Counted from the stretch's first letter, positions 17,742 through 27,340 are shown. The stretch is 47,681 bases of DNA from Nitratireductor basaltis (GCF_000733725.1 NZ_JMQM01000001.1:2515286-2562966), one strand, 5' to 3'. Translations and numbers: made by a program. The notes: generated by a model not told the origin, from the sequence alone.

Positions 17742-18568
17742 CACAGATGCCGCGCAAGGCCCTGCGCTTCCTCGCTCAAGGCGTCGTAGTCGCTGCGACC
17801 TTCGCCATGCTGGCGCCGGTTGTCTACATGGTCGCCATGTCATTCCGCACCAGCGAGGAGATTACCCAGGCACCGCTTGCGCTGCCGGAAACATTGTATC
17901 TCGGCAACTACGCCAATGCGCTTTCGCAGATGAACTATCTGCAAAGCGTGTTGAACTCACTCGGTATCACCCTGTCGGTCACAGTGATTGTTTCCCTTGT
18001 CGGCTCAATGGCAGCCTATCCGCTGGCGCGCCGCACGAACACGTTCACCCGCATCATCATCCTGCTCGCAGCACTTGGCCTTGCGACACCCAATTTCGTA
18101 ACCATCACGCCGATCTATGTGATCTTCCGCAATCTGGGTCTGCTTGACACTTATGTCGGCATCATCATCGCCTTTTCCGCGCTCAACCTGCCGCTGGCCG
18201 TGTTTTTCTACACGAGCTTCATCAGCGCGATCCCCAAGGAGCTTGAAGAGGCGGCACGGCTCGACAATTGCGGAGACTGGGCGGTGTTCTGGCACGTCAT
18301 CCGCCCGCTGCTCGGACCGGCCACCGCGACGCTCTCGCTCTTTGTCATGCTGATGGTGTGGAACGACTTCACCTATCCGCTTCTGCTTCTGACCGATCCG
18401 GAAAAATTCACCGTCATGATCAGCGTCTACCGCTTTGTGGGCAATCTGAACGTGAAGCCGGAGATGCTCTTCCCGGCCGCGGTTCTTGGATCGCTGCCGC
18501 TTCTCGTCCTCTTCATCATTTTCCAGCGCCGCATCGTGGCCGGAGTGACAGCCGGAGCCGTCAAATGA
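17738..18568 (+). CDS. ABC sugar transporter permease (MalG/UgpE type)
   Basis: Second permease (276 aa), starting MTQMPRKALRF at the ATG overlapping the previous stop. It has the family motif VYMVAMSFRTSEEITQAP after the first helix, the EAA loop PKELEEAARLDNCGDWAVF, and a C-terminus ending FQRRIVAGVTAGAVK as in MalG proteins. Its stop overlaps the SDR start (ATGA), so the two are translationally coupled. Confidence 0.95.
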   Translation: MTQMPRKALRFLAQGVVVAATFAMLAPVVYMVAMSFRTSEEITQAPLALPETLYLGNYANALSQMNYLQSVLNSLGITLSVTVIVSLVGSMAAYPLARRTNTFTRIIILLAALGLATPNFVTITPIYVIFRNLGLLDTYVGIIIAFSALNLPLAVFFYTSFISAIPKELEEAARLDNCGDWAVFWHVIRPLLGPATATLSLFVMLMVWNDFTYPLLLLTDPEKFTVMISVYRFVGNLNVKPEMLFPAAVLGSLPLLVLFIIFQRRIVAGVTAGAVK

Positions 18569-19314
18569 ATGTACTTCTGAAAGACAAGACGGTGGTTGTA
18601 ACCGGCGCAGGCGCTGGCATCGGGCTTGGCATTGTACGCCAGTGCATCATGGCAGGTGCGAATGTCATTGGCATCGAGCGAGATGAAAATCGCCTCGTCC
18701 GCATCGAGGCTGAAGGTGCGAGGGGGGTTCATGGCGATGTCGGGGATGCCGAGGCATTCCCCTCGCTTCTGCAAAGGCTTTGGGAGAACCGTGGACCCAT
18801 CCACGGCCTCGTGAACAATGCCGGCATCACCATCGAAAAACCGTTGGAAGAGATGTCCCTGGAGGAAATGGAACTGCTGTGGCGTGTGAACCAGCGCTCC
18901 GTTCTCCTGAGTGTTCAGGCGCTCGCCCCGCTGATGAGCGGCAATGGCGGCGGCTCGGTGGTGAATATTGCCTCCAACCACGCCCGCGCTTCGGGCACGG
19001 GATATGAGGCCTATGCCGGCACAAAGGGGGCCATCGTCGCGATGAGCCGCGCCATGGCCTGGAGCTATGGCAGACAAGGTATCCGCGTGAATGCGCTATG
19101 CCCTGGCCTGACCATGACGGAGGCGGTTGCCGATGCGGCACGTGACCCCGCCCTGGCAGCCCGGTTCAGGGCGTGGCACGCCAATCAACGGGTCAACACC
19201 GTGGATGAGATAGGTCAAGCCGCGGCATTCCTGCTCAGCGATGCCGCGAGCGCCTTTACCGGTGCCGATCTCATTGCCGACCAGGGCATGTCATCGCGGC
19301 TGGGAGACATCTGA
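18565..19314 (+). CDS. SDR-family oxidoreductase in the sugar ABC operon
   Basis: NAD(P)-dependent dehydrogenase (249 aa). The nucleotide motif VVVTGAGAGIGLGI is near residue 10, NNAG follows, catalytic Ser is in VVNIASNHA and the active site is YAGTKG. The C-terminus ends with the usual GADLIADQGMSSR. It is embedded between the permease and ATPase genes, so it acts on the imported sugar or its acid, for example as an aldose 1-dehydrogenase or a keto-sugar-acid reductase. The sequence does not say which. Confidence 0.9.
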   Translation: MNVLLKDKTVVVTGAGAGIGLGIVRQCIMAGANVIGIERDENRLVRIEAEGARGVHGDVGDAEAFPSLLQRLWENRGPIHGLVNNAGITIEKPLEEMSLEEMELLWRVNQRSVLLSVQALAPLMSGNGGGSVVNIASNHARASGTGYEAYAGTKGAIVAMSRAMAWSYGRQGIRVNALCPGLTMTEAVADAARDPALAARFRAWHANQRVNTVDEIGQAAAFLLSDAASAFTGADLIADQGMSSRLGDI

Positions 19315-19349
19315 AACATGAACACGAACTGCGAATATCAGGTGGCAGC

Positions 19350-20411
19350 ATGGCTGACGTAAAGCTTCAGGACGTACGCAAGAATTTCAGCGGGCTTGAG
19401 GTCATCCACGGCGTTGATCTGCAGGTTGAAAGCGGAGAATTCTGCGTCTTTGTAGGGCCGTCGGGCTGCGGCAAGTCCACGCTTCTGCGCATGATCGCGG
19501 GGCTTGAGGAGACCAGCTCCGGACGCATCAGTATTGGCCCGCGCGACGTCACCCATGTCGACCCCGCCAAGCGTGGCGTAGCCATGGTTTTCCAGTCCTA
19601 CGCGCTCTACCCGCATATGACCGTGCGCGACAATATGGGCTTCGGCCTGAAGATGGGCGGTGCGCCCAAAGATGAGGTGAAGCGCAAGGTTGACGAGGCT
19701 GCCCGCGTCCTCAAGCTTGATGCTTTCATGGACCGCAAACCGAAAGCGCTGTCTGGCGGCCAGCGTCAGCGCGTGGCTATCGGCCGGGCCATCGTACGCG
19801 GGCCGGATGTATTTCTTTTCGATGAGCCGCTTTCCAATCTGGACGCAGAGCTGCGCGTGGAAATGCGCATCGAGCTTGCACGCCTGCACCGCGATATCGG
19901 CGCGACCATGATCTATGTCACCCATGATCAGGTGGAAGCCATGACGCTTGCCGACAAGATCGTCGTGCTGCGTTCCGGCCGTGTCGAGCAGGTCGGCGGG
20001 CCAATGGAGCTTTACCAAGACCCGGCAAATCGCTTTGTAGCCGGATTCATCGGCAGTCCGGCCATGAATTTCATGAAGGCGGATGGCATTGGCGGTGCGC
20101 GTGTTCGCCTGCCCGCGCTTGGCCAGGAGGTGGCACTGCCCGTGAGCGCTGCGCTGACAGGGCGCGCTGTTACTCTCGGTTTCAGGCCGGAGCATCTCCA
20201 GTTGAAGCCGGAGCAGGATGGCTACCCTATCGACATGGTCGAGGCCCTTGGCGGTGTTTCCTACGCCTATATCCGTGGTGCCGACGGTACGCAGATCGTT
20301 GCGGAAATGCGCGGAGCCGAGCGACTGAAAAGCGGTGATCGGGTGAAGATCGTGCTCGATCCAAAAAGGCTCTACGCCTTCGACCAGAAAACCGAAGAAC
20401 GCATTCGTTGA
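19350..20411 (+). CDS. ABC sugar transporter ATPase (UgpC/MalK family)
   Basis: ATPase of 353 aa: Walker A GPSGCGKSTLL, signature LSGGQRQRVAIGRA, Walker B VFLFDEPLSNLDAEL, switch His in YVTHDQVEAM, and a C-terminal OB-fold regulatory region (FRPEHLQLKPEQDG). Length and order are typical. The preceding 35-bp gap contains AGGTGG upstream of the ATG. It energises the two permeases encoded upstream. Confidence 0.96.
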   Translation: MADVKLQDVRKNFSGLEVIHGVDLQVESGEFCVFVGPSGCGKSTLLRMIAGLEETSSGRISIGPRDVTHVDPAKRGVAMVFQSYALYPHMTVRDNMGFGLKMGGAPKDEVKRKVDEAARVLKLDAFMDRKPKALSGGQRQRVAIGRAIVRGPDVFLFDEPLSNLDAELRVEMRIELARLHRDIGATMIYVTHDQVEAMTLADKIVVLRSGRVEQVGGPMELYQDPANRFVAGFIGSPAMNFMKADGIGGARVRLPALGQEVALPVSAALTGRAVTLGFRPEHLQLKPEQDGYPIDMVEALGGVSYAYIRGADGTQIVAEMRGAERLKSGDRVKIVLDPKRLYAFDQKTEERIR

Positions 20412-20419
20412 GAAATTTC

Positions 20420-21619
20420 ATGAACAAGCAGAATTTGCTGGAAGCAGGTGTCACCGTAGGGGACATTCACCCGATCAAGTCGATCCGCCCCTTCATCGTT
20501 TGGAGCGGCGGTCGCAACCAGCTCATCGTCAAGGTTGAGTGTGAGACCGGCCTTCATGGCTGGGGCGAAAGCGGTCTTTCTGGCCGTGAGAAGGCTGTGG
20601 CGGGTGCTTTAGAGCATTTCGAGCACACGATCCGCGGGCAGGATGCCATGCAAATCTCCGCGATTTGGCAGCACATCTATCGCAGCCAGTATTTCGAGGG
20701 CGGTCGTGTGTTGCAGGCAGCCCTTTCTGCGCTGGACCTTGCACTGCACGACATTAAGGGCAAGGCGCTTGGCGTTCCGGTTCATTCGCTGCTGGGCGGT
20801 CGCCATCGCGAGCGGGTGCCAACCTTTGCCAGCACCGGTTCGGCGGGTTTTCATGACGCAGCCGAGCGCGCAGAGGCTTTAAAGGCCGCCGGCTGGAACT
20901 GTATCCGCCTCTTCCCCGACTATTCCAGCCAGACCGTCTTCGAACCCCGCGAGCATATCGCGCCGACCGCACGGCTTTGTCGTGAGGTACGGGAGGCTCT
21001 TGGCGATGACATCGTCCTGGGGATCGACTGGCACCACCGCCTCAGCGTGGCGGAAGCGGCTTCCTTCTGCCAGAAGATGCCAAGCGGTACGCTCGATTTT
21101 CTTGAAGAACCGATCCGCGACGAAACACCGGAAGCCTATGAAGCACTGCGCCGCCTGACCGATATGCCCTTCGCGATTGGTGAGGAGTTTACCAGCAAAT
21201 GGCAGTTCCTCCCCTATATCGAGCGCGACATTACACAGTTCGCGCGCATCGATATCTGCAATGTCGGCGGGCTGACGGAAGCGATGAAGGTCGCGGGGCA
21301 TTGTGAGGCCCACTATATCGACATGATGCCGCACAACCCGCTCGGCCCCATCTGTACCGCTGCCAGCATTCACTTCGCAGCTGCGGTGCCCAACTTCTCC
21401 TGGCTGGAAGTTCAGACCGCAAAGGATGGGCCCTACGGAACGGACCCAGACGACAAGCTGTTCCTGCGCCAGCCGCAGCTCAACGGCGTTGTCTACGACG
21501 TAGACGCGGCTCCTGGGCTTGGGATCGAGGTCAACGAAGAAGAAGCAGCGTCGCGCAACTTCCAGTTCTGGCACCCCCCGACACTGCGTCGTCGTGACGG
21601 CTCAATCACCAATTGGTGA
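20420..21619 (+). CDS. Enolase-superfamily dehydratase, D-galactonate dehydratase (DgoD)-like
   Basis: Mg-dependent sugar-acid dehydratase of about 399 aa. Motifs: GIDWHHRLSVAEA (metal Asp plus His), LDFLEEPIRDE (metal Glu), GEEFTSKW (metal Glu) and the galactonate/mannonate-type MPHNPLGPICTA (catalytic His region). The ATG at 20420 is preferred to an upstream TTG that overlaps the ATPase stop. Ending a sugar ABC operon that also contains an SDR, it should dehydrate the aldonate formed from the imported sugar. No aldolase is encoded in this operon, so the product must be handled elsewhere, possibly by the aldolase at 37126. Confidence 0.88.
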   Translation: MNKQNLLEAGVTVGDIHPIKSIRPFIVWSGGRNQLIVKVECETGLHGWGESGLSGREKAVAGALEHFEHTIRGQDAMQISAIWQHIYRSQYFEGGRVLQAALSALDLALHDIKGKALGVPVHSLLGGRHRERVPTFASTGSAGFHDAAERAEALKAAGWNCIRLFPDYSSQTVFEPREHIAPTARLCREVREALGDDIVLGIDWHHRLSVAEAASFCQKMPSGTLDFLEEPIRDETPEAYEALRRLTDMPFAIGEEFTSKWQFLPYIERDITQFARIDICNVGGLTEAMKVAGHCEAHYIDMMPHNPLGPICTAASIHFAAAVPNFSWLEVQTAKDGPYGTDPDDKLFLRQPQLNGVVYDVDAAPGLGIEVNEEEAASRNFQFWHPPTLRRRDGSITNW

Positions 21620-21969
21620 CAACTTGTGCTCAAAAACTGCGTTCGAATGTTTTTTCCATGCGACCCATAGGAACCTCACGGTACTGCACGGCGCGATGCG
21701 GGCTAGCACTCCGGGTGAAGCGCATGCGCCGACTTGAAGGCGAGATCAACCGGCTAAAGAAGTTCTCGATCCTCAAGTAGAGCGCTGCGTTCCAACGTCG
21801 TCATCTGCCGCGCCAGCGCGCATCCTGCGGCAAGCTGGACCTGCGCCACGCATATAGTATCGCTCCGGGTGGTAGCGGCCCTGCCGTTGGCAGAGGCGCT
21901 TCCATAGATTAGCGAGCGTCTTCCGGAAATGTTGGATCATGGACTAGATCTCTCACTAGCCGTTCTTGA
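21620..21969. other. 350-bp gap, no intact gene
   Basis: Short open stretches occur, such as a plus-strand segment ending RRLEGEINRLKKFSILK and a minus-strand segment MIQHFRKTLANLWKRL, but neither has a ribosome site, a full-length frame or a recognised family. They may be leftovers of a transposase or other gene. It separates two convergent units. Confidence 0.4.
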
Positions 21970-23418
21970 TCATGCTGGCTCTGCCAGGGGTACCACAGTC
22001 CGCTTGCGAACATTCTTGGTACGCAGCGTGCTCTGGACATACCATTCGAGCATCTGCTCTTTCAGCTCCTGCTTGACCGCCGCATATGCCGGATCGTCCC
22101 AGAGGTTCCTTTTCTCCTTCGGATCAGCATCGAGGTCGAAAAGCTGACCGAACTCCTTGCCTGCAAAATGCACAAGTTTGTGTGACCTGGAGCGGACCAT
22201 TGTCAGATACTCGGCGCCTGTGAGATTCACATCCTTGCCCTGCTCGCAATAGACATGGGTACGCCCCTCAAACGGCTTGCCTTCAAGAGCCGGATTAAGC
22301 GATTCAGCCTCAAAAGACTCGTCTGGCTCGATGCCTGCCCATTCCAGGATGGTAGGCCCGAGGTCAAACAGCTGCACAAGCTCATCCACATCGCGCCCAC
22401 CCTCGAAGCGCTGCGGGGCACTGATGATGAGCGGCACGCGTGTCACCTCCTCATAGGGTGCCCATTTCTGGCTCAGACCATGATCGCCAAGGCAATCCCC
22501 GTGGTCGGAAGTAAAGATGATGATCGCGTTACCCAGACGACCCGCCGCCTCCAATGCGTTAAGAATCTCGCCGACTTCCCGATCAATCATTTCTACATTG
22601 GCGTAGTAATAGGCGCGCATGCGGTGCAGCTGATCGCGTGTCGGCTGCAAATCCCAGGCGACCGAGTCATGATCGACTTCGACATCGTGATGGCGCTTTT
22701 CCACGAATGGCGGCGGTAGCTGCTCAAGCTCCGCATCGCTTACCTCCGGAAGCGGCACGTCACGCTTCATGTATTTTTCCGCATAGTCGGGCGTGGGATC
22801 ATAGGGCGGATGCGGCCCGGGGAAACCAACAACGAGAAACAGCGGCTTGTCGAGCGGTTTCGTCTCCAACCACCATCTGGTCATGCCGCCCACAAAGTTA
22901 TCCGATTGCAGATGGGCCGGAAGATCCCATGTGAAGGCACCGAGACTGGTGCGGTAGTCATCGCGTTTGCGATATTCCTCGCGCTGTTGCTTCTTGAGCC
23001 CTTGCGCAGCCAGCGCCTTGTCCCATTCATCGAAGAACCAGCGCCCTTCGTAGTAGCGGTCCTTGTTTTCCACCACATAGCGCTCATCAAACCCCGCCGG
23101 CGCATCATAGGGAATGGTGTGCATCTTGCCGATATTGACCGTGTGATAGCCCGCATCACGAAGTTTCGAAACCCAGGTCTTGCTCCATTCCTGGCCATTG
23201 GCGAGCACACCATTGGTATGCGGATAATAGCCGGTGAAGAGACTTGCCCTGCACGGCACGCAACTGGGCGCAGTGACGTGGCAATTGGAAAAGGTAACCC
23301 CGCGTTCTGCCAAGCGATCGAGATTGGGCGTATCCATGTGGCTAGCACCCAGGCTTCTGATCGTGTCGTAGCGCTGCTGATCTGTGACAATCATCACGAT
23401 GTCGGGCTTGGCGGACAT
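21970..23418 (-). CDS. Type I (formylglycine-dependent) sulfatase
   Basis: Sulfate-ester hydrolase of 482 aa. The fGly motif CVPCRASLFTG at about residue 50 fits C-x-P-x-R; metal ligands appear in VMIVTDQQRYD and FTSDHGDCLGDHG. The start MSAKPDIVMI is supported by GGAGAATAACAAA upstream; there is no signal peptide, so the enzyme should be cytoplasmic. It needs conversion of its Cys to formylglycine, which the FGE gene at 27341 can provide. Location in one operon with a solute importer means the sulfated molecule is imported before desulfation. The substrate is unknown. Confidence 0.92.
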   Translation of the reverse strand: MSAKPDIVMIVTDQQRYDTIRSLGASHMDTPNLDRLAERGVTFSNCHVTAPSCVPCRASLFTGYYPHTNGVLANGQEWSKTWVSKLRDAGYHTVNIGKMHTIPYDAPAGFDERYVVENKDRYYEGRWFFDEWDKALAAQGLKKQQREEYRKRDDYRTSLGAFTWDLPAHLQSDNFVGGMTRWWLETKPLDKPLFLVVGFPGPHPPYDPTPDYAEKYMKRDVPLPEVSDAELEQLPPPFVEKRHHDVEVDHDSVAWDLQPTRDQLHRMRAYYYANVEMIDREVGEILNALEAAGRLGNAIIIFTSDHGDCLGDHGLSQKWAPYEEVTRVPLIISAPQRFEGGRDVDELVQLFDLGPTILEWAGIEPDESFEAESLNPALEGKPFEGRTHVYCEQGKDVNLTGAEYLTMVRSRSHKLVHFAGKEFGQLFDLDADPKEKRNLWDDPAYAAVKQELKEQMLEWYVQSTLRTKNVRKRTVVPLAEPA

Positions 23419-23447
23419 TTTGTTATTCTCCAGTTCGAAATAAGGAC

Positions 23448-24146
23448 TCAAAGACTGAGATCGAAAAAGCGCTCGGCAAGCACGTCGATATGCGCACACA
23501 TGGCTGTCTTTGCGACTTCCGGTAGACCGCGTTTGATCGCCTTGAAGATCGCTTTGTGATCTTCAACGGATTGTCGGCGATTGGCGGGATGGCGGGTAGC
23601 GTCATACCAGCGGTTCCAAAGCGAGCTGCCGCGTAGCTGCCAAAGATGCGCGACATAGTTTTCCACGACACTGTTGCCCGCCGCGGCTGCGATCAGCATA
23701 TGAAACTCTGCATCGGCCTGATCGAAACGCGGGATGTCATCGATGCGCGCCTCCATCCGCCGAAGGCAGTCCTCCATGGCAGCTATCTGCTTCTCGGTGG
23801 CGCGTTGGGCAGCACGGAAAGCGGATTCACCCTCAACCATCCGACGCGCCTCAAGCACTTCCCATGGGCCTACCTCTTCGACCGGGAGCAGGTCGCCACG
23901 CGACTTCTCACGAAGGTTTTCCGGAAGCACGAACACGCCTGAACCGATGCGAATTTCCACAAAACGCATGATTTCCAGCGCCAACAAGGCTTCGCGCACC
24001 GTCGTGCGACTAACGCCTAGGGTGGCAGCCAATTCGCGTTCGGGCGGCAGACGGTCGCCTGTCTTATAGGTTCCTGCACTAATGCTTTCGGCAATGTTCT
24101 GCGCGATTTCGAGATAGCGGCGGCCACCGCCGGGCAGTTCAAGCAT
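23448..24146 (-). CDS. GntR-family regulator, FadR/UxuR-like FCD subgroup
   Basis: Regulator of 232 aa: winged helix with SISAGTYKTGDRLPPEREL and VSRTTVREALLALEIM, then FCD domain with LEARRMVEGESAFRAAQR, DQADAEFHMLIAAAAGN and VEDHKAIFKAIKRG. The ATG at 24146 overlaps the end of tctA by 8 bp and follows GGAGAG, so it belongs to the tct-sulfatase operon and presumably controls it. A sugar acid or the desulfated product is a plausible effector. Confidence 0.9.
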   Translation of the reverse strand: MLELPGGGRRYLEIAQNIAESISAGTYKTGDRLPPERELAATLGVSRTTVREALLALEIMRFVEIRIGSGVFVLPENLREKSRGDLLPVEEVGPWEVLEARRMVEGESAFRAAQRATEKQIAAMEDCLRRMEARIDDIPRFDQADAEFHMLIAAAAGNSVVENYVAHLWQLRGSSLWNRWYDATRHPANRRQSVEDHKAIFKAIKRGLPEVAKTAMCAHIDVLAERFFDLSL

Positions 24147-25629
24147 GATCACTCTCCAGTCGGGTGCGGCCTGATCGGATGCGTTCAAGGATGACAGGCC
24201 ACATCAGGGTAAGCGCAGCCAAGGCAAGGAACAGCAGCGCATAGGGGCGCGTCAGGATCTCCGTTACATCGCCGTCGGACATCATGAGGGAGGCGCGAAG
24301 TTGCTCTTCGGCGATCGGGCTCAGAACGAAGCCGATCACGAATGGGCCGAGGGGAACCCGTGCTGCCTCAAGCCCGAGGCCAATCACGCCAAAGCCGATC
24401 ATCACCCATACATCGATGAAGCTGTTGTTTACTGCATAGGAGCCGACAACACAGAAAATGAGTATGCAACCGAGGAGGCCTGCGCGGGGGATTTGCGCCA
24501 GGCGTGCGATATATTTCACGGCGCTCCACATAAGCACCAGCATGATGATATTGGCGACCAGGTACGCGGCAATGATGCCGTAGGCAATTTCGGGTGCGTT
24601 TTGGAACAGAAGCGGACCAGGCTGCAGATTATGGATCGTGAGCGCGCCTATGAGTATGGCCTCGGTTACGCTGCCGGGAATGCCCATCGTAATGAGTGGT
24701 ATGAGCGCGCCGCCGATCGAAGCGTTATTGGCGCTCTCGCCCGCAACAACGCCCGGCTCATGGCCTTTGCCAAAGCTGTCCGGCTCTTTGGAGAGTTGTT
24801 TGGCCGTGGAATAGGCGACCAGTGCTGCGATATTAGCCCCGATACCGGGCAGTAGCCCGATCCAAGTACCAATCACGGATGACCGCACCATATTCGCACC
24901 GTGCTGGCGAGCATCCGACCATGCGACGGGCAATCGTGACTTTGGCAGTGCTGTCGCAGTCCCGCTGTCGACAGAACAGGAATCGCGCAGAATCTGGCTG
25001 ATGGCAAATGCCCCGATCAGGACTGGAAGCAGGCCGAAGCCAGAAAGCAATGCATCTGATCCGAAAGTGAGCCGGGCCTGTCCAACCGAGCTATCGATGC
25101 CTGGCAGGGCGAAGGCCATGCCAAGTGCCGCAGCAAGCAATCCCTTGACCATTGAACTGTGTGCAAGAGCTGCGAGCATGACCAGCGCCATCAACACCAG
25201 TGTGAAATATTCCCAAGGGCCAAATTGCAGGGCAAAGCGCGCCAGTGAAGGTGACATGCCGGCCAGGAACACCCAGGAGATGATCCCGCCGACGACGGAA
25301 GCCAAAATGCCCAGTGCAAGTGCCCGCTCCGCACGGTTGTCCTGGGCCATCGGGTAGCCGTCGAACGTCGTGACAATGGAAGCCGGAGTGCCAGGCATCC
25401 GAAGCAAGATCGCCGTTATCAGACCGCCTGAGATGCCGCCGACATATTCACCGATCAGCAGCGTAACCGCGCTTACCGGGTCCATATGGAACGTCAGTGG
25501 AAGCGTCAGCGCGATCAGCATTGACGCAGTCAAGCCGGGAATCGCGCCAACGACGATGCCGAGCCCGGTTCCTGCGAGCAAAAGCAGCAGGTTTTGCCAA
25601 GTGAGCAGAAGGGAAAATGCGTCAGCCAT
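24139..25629 (-). CDS. tctA: Tripartite tricarboxylate transporter large permease (TctA)
   Basis: Membrane protein of 496 aa with about twelve helices. The family-defining GAIPGLTASMLIAL region near residue 35 and the second repeat GLLPGIGANIAALVAY near residue 260 are both present, as is KGHEPGVVAGESANNASIGG. The ATG at 25629 lies 1 bp after the tctB stop. It forms the channel of the importer with TctB and periplasmic TctC. Confidence 0.95.
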   Translation of the reverse strand: MADAFSLLLTWQNLLLLLAGTGLGIVVGAIPGLTASMLIALTLPLTFHMDPVSAVTLLIGEYVGGISGGLITAILLRMPGTPASIVTTFDGYPMAQDNRAERALALGILASVVGGIISWVFLAGMSPSLARFALQFGPWEYFTLVLMALVMLAALAHSSMVKGLLAAALGMAFALPGIDSSVGQARLTFGSDALLSGFGLLPVLIGAFAISQILRDSCSVDSGTATALPKSRLPVAWSDARQHGANMVRSSVIGTWIGLLPGIGANIAALVAYSTAKQLSKEPDSFGKGHEPGVVAGESANNASIGGALIPLITMGIPGSVTEAILIGALTIHNLQPGPLLFQNAPEIAYGIIAAYLVANIIMLVLMWSAVKYIARLAQIPRAGLLGCILIFCVVGSYAVNNSFIDVWVMIGFGVIGLGLEAARVPLGPFVIGFVLSPIAEEQLRASLMMSDGDVTEILTRPYALLFLALAALTLMWPVILERIRSGRTRLESDHA

Positions 25630-25630
25630 G

Positions 25631-26125
25631 TCAGCCGAGATCCACATAGAGGAAGTTCGTGAACACGAAACTCAGCGATAGCGCCAGGAGCACGCCAACC
25701 AGCCCGAAGACAAAAGCCGATCGGAGGCTGAACCCATTTAGTATCAGCCCGCTGGCGAGCAACATAAGGGCAGTTGCTATAACGAAGGGCACGGCAAAGA
25801 AGTCGAGAGCGGCCACATAAAGCACAAGAGCGGCGAACATCGCCCAGCCCCGCCAAAATGCTTTTTCTGGAACAGCTTCATTGCCGGCACTTTGGTTACC
25901 TTCGTCATCCGCGGTTTTGCCGAAAGCACGCACCGCGATGATCGAGGCAAAGAACAACAGCAGGATCGCAAGGCCGCGCGGAAGTGCGGCCGAGCCTAAC
26001 GGTTCAAAGCGAGGCTCTGGCAAGAAGGATGCCCCATAGAGAAGCAGACTTGCTCCCAGCACTATGAACAAAACCAGCGCCAGATCTGCGTAGGCCTCAA
26101 AGCCAAGTCGCTTCGGAGACTTCAT
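25631..26125 (-). CDS. tctB: Tripartite tricarboxylate transporter small permease (TctB)
   Basis: Small membrane subunit of 164 aa with four hydrophobic segments, starting MKSPKRLGFEAYADLALVLF. TctB sequences are poorly conserved; the call rests on size, topology, GSAALPRGLAILLLFFAS and its position between tctC and tctA. A hairpin separates it from tctC. Confidence 0.9.
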   Translation of the reverse strand: MKSPKRLGFEAYADLALVLFIVLGASLLLYGASFLPEPRFEPLGSAALPRGLAILLLFFASIIAVRAFGKTADDEGNQSAGNEAVPEKAFWRGWAMFAALVLYVAALDFFAVPFVIATALMLLASGLILNGFSLRSAFVFGLVGVLLALSLSFVFTNFLYVDLG

Positions 26126-26150
26126 GTTTTACCCTGCCAAGCTTGGAGAG

Positions 26151-26171
26151 ACTGGAGCTCGCAGCTCCAGT
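26151..26171 (-). terminator. Perfect hairpin after tctC
   Basis: ACTGGAGCT and AGCTCCAGT (9-bp perfect arms) with a CGC loop lie 12 bp past the tctC stop and before tctB. With no T-run it probably attenuates or stabilises, so that the binding protein is made in excess. Confidence 0.6.
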
Positions 26172-26183
26172 CCGCCGTTGTCG

Positions 26184-27176
26184 TTACTGGATGGTGGCGG
26201 CTACAGCGTTCAGCTGCTCAAGCGTCTTTTCGGCATCCGCCATGGCTTCAGCCCCGCTCGTCCAGTACGGTTCGAGTGTATTCTCATTGAAATATTTCAC
26301 GATCTCGGGATCGTTGATCGCCTTCTCCAGCGCTGCCGCCAACGCTGTGACCGCTTCGTCCGGCGCGTCAGATGGCGCGAGCCACCAGTTCGGGTTGGCC
26401 CAAGTCACGTCATAGCCAAGCTCTGTTGCCGTTGGCACATCCGGCATGTCCGGCAGGCGCTCGCGACCAAAATAGACAAGAGCCTTCAGCCCGTCGCCCT
26501 GAGCAAGGAATTCCGAAGCCGCGAAAAGGGCGATGTCGGCATTGCCGCCAAGAACGAGCCGCAATCGATCGGCAGCGCTGTTGGCTGTCACGTAACGCGT
26601 TTCGAAGCCTGCTTCATTGGCGAGCATGGCGCCGACGAAATGCGGGATCGTACCGATACCAACTGCCTCGACCAGGCTGCGCGGCTCTGCCTTTAGATGC
26701 GCGACAAGATCATCCAGAGTTTCGAAGGGAGCATCTTCTCGCACCACCCAGACAGGACTGCCGCCACCCGTATAACCAATGGACTTGAAGTCATCCAAGC
26801 CGAAGTCGCCGAGTTTCATTGCGGAAGCAATCAGCAACTGATGATGCCAATGAACTATCGTATGCCCATCCGCTTCTTCCCGCTTCATTTGATTGACCGC
26901 ATTGGCACCGGCCCCGCCATCAGCATTGACCACTGCCATGGGCTGACTGAGCCAACCGTTCTCCTTGATCTTCTCGCCCATCATGCGCGCCACGACATCG
27001 GTACGGCCGCCCGGCTTGAACGGAACGATCACTTTCAGGGGCTTGCTTGGAAATTCCTGTGCGACAGCCGCACTGCCCATAATTGGCCCAACCGGTGCCG
27101 TGGTTAGCACCGCCAAGCCAGCAACAAGACCGGCACCGACAAGCTGTCTTACAGACCTTTTTACGTTGAATGACAT
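26184..27176 (-). CDS. tctC: Tripartite tricarboxylate transporter binding protein (TctC/Bug family)
   Basis: Periplasmic receptor of 330 aa. The start MSFNVKRSVRQLVGAGL follows GGGAGGATATCT and opens a signal peptide ending near AAVA. Bug-family landmarks are FPSKPLKVIVPFKPGGRTD at the mature N-terminus, NADGGAGANAV and ADGHTIVHWHHQ. Ligands of this family are usually carboxylates; here it may bind a sulfated or carboxylated sugar, judged from the sulfatase in the same operon. Confidence 0.93.
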   Translation of the reverse strand: MSFNVKRSVRQLVGAGLVAGLAVLTTAPVGPIMGSAAVAQEFPSKPLKVIVPFKPGGRTDVVARMMGEKIKENGWLSQPMAVVNADGGAGANAVNQMKREEADGHTIVHWHHQLLIASAMKLGDFGLDDFKSIGYTGGGSPVWVVREDAPFETLDDLVAHLKAEPRSLVEAVGIGTIPHFVGAMLANEAGFETRYVTANSAADRLRLVLGGNADIALFAASEFLAQGDGLKALVYFGRERLPDMPDVPTATELGYDVTWANPNWWLAPSDAPDEAVTALAAALEKAINDPEIVKYFNENTLEPYWTSGAEAMADAEKTLEQLNAVAATIQ

Positions 27177-27233
27177 AGATATCCTCCCATTCTGTCGCGT
27201 CAGACGGCACACCCTCCAACGGCCCAACCAATT

Positions 27234-27262
27234 TAGACAGAAGGCGGGTTGACTGTCTAGAC
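27234..27262. promoter_or_regulatory. Paired inverted half-sites between tctC and the FGE gene
   Basis: TAGACAG (27234-27240) and CTGTCTA (27253-27259) form inverted arms 12 nt apart, and the second overlaps the perfect palindrome GTCTAGAC (27255-27262). It lies in the only shared control region between the divergent tct-sulfatase operon and the FGE gene, so it is a candidate operator for the GntR regulator at 23448. Confidence 0.45.
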
Positions 27263-27340
27263 CAATTATTATTTTCTGACGTAAAGGCCCGACCAGTTAT
27301 CGTTCCGGCCGGTGCCAGCATGAGGGAGGAGCCTTATTGA

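Noticed and set aside
21680-21780. Possible insertion-sequence remnant
   Set aside because: The charged stretch RRLEGEINRLKKFSILK hints at a transposase coiled coil, but there are no terminal repeats, no target duplication and no further homology that I can see.
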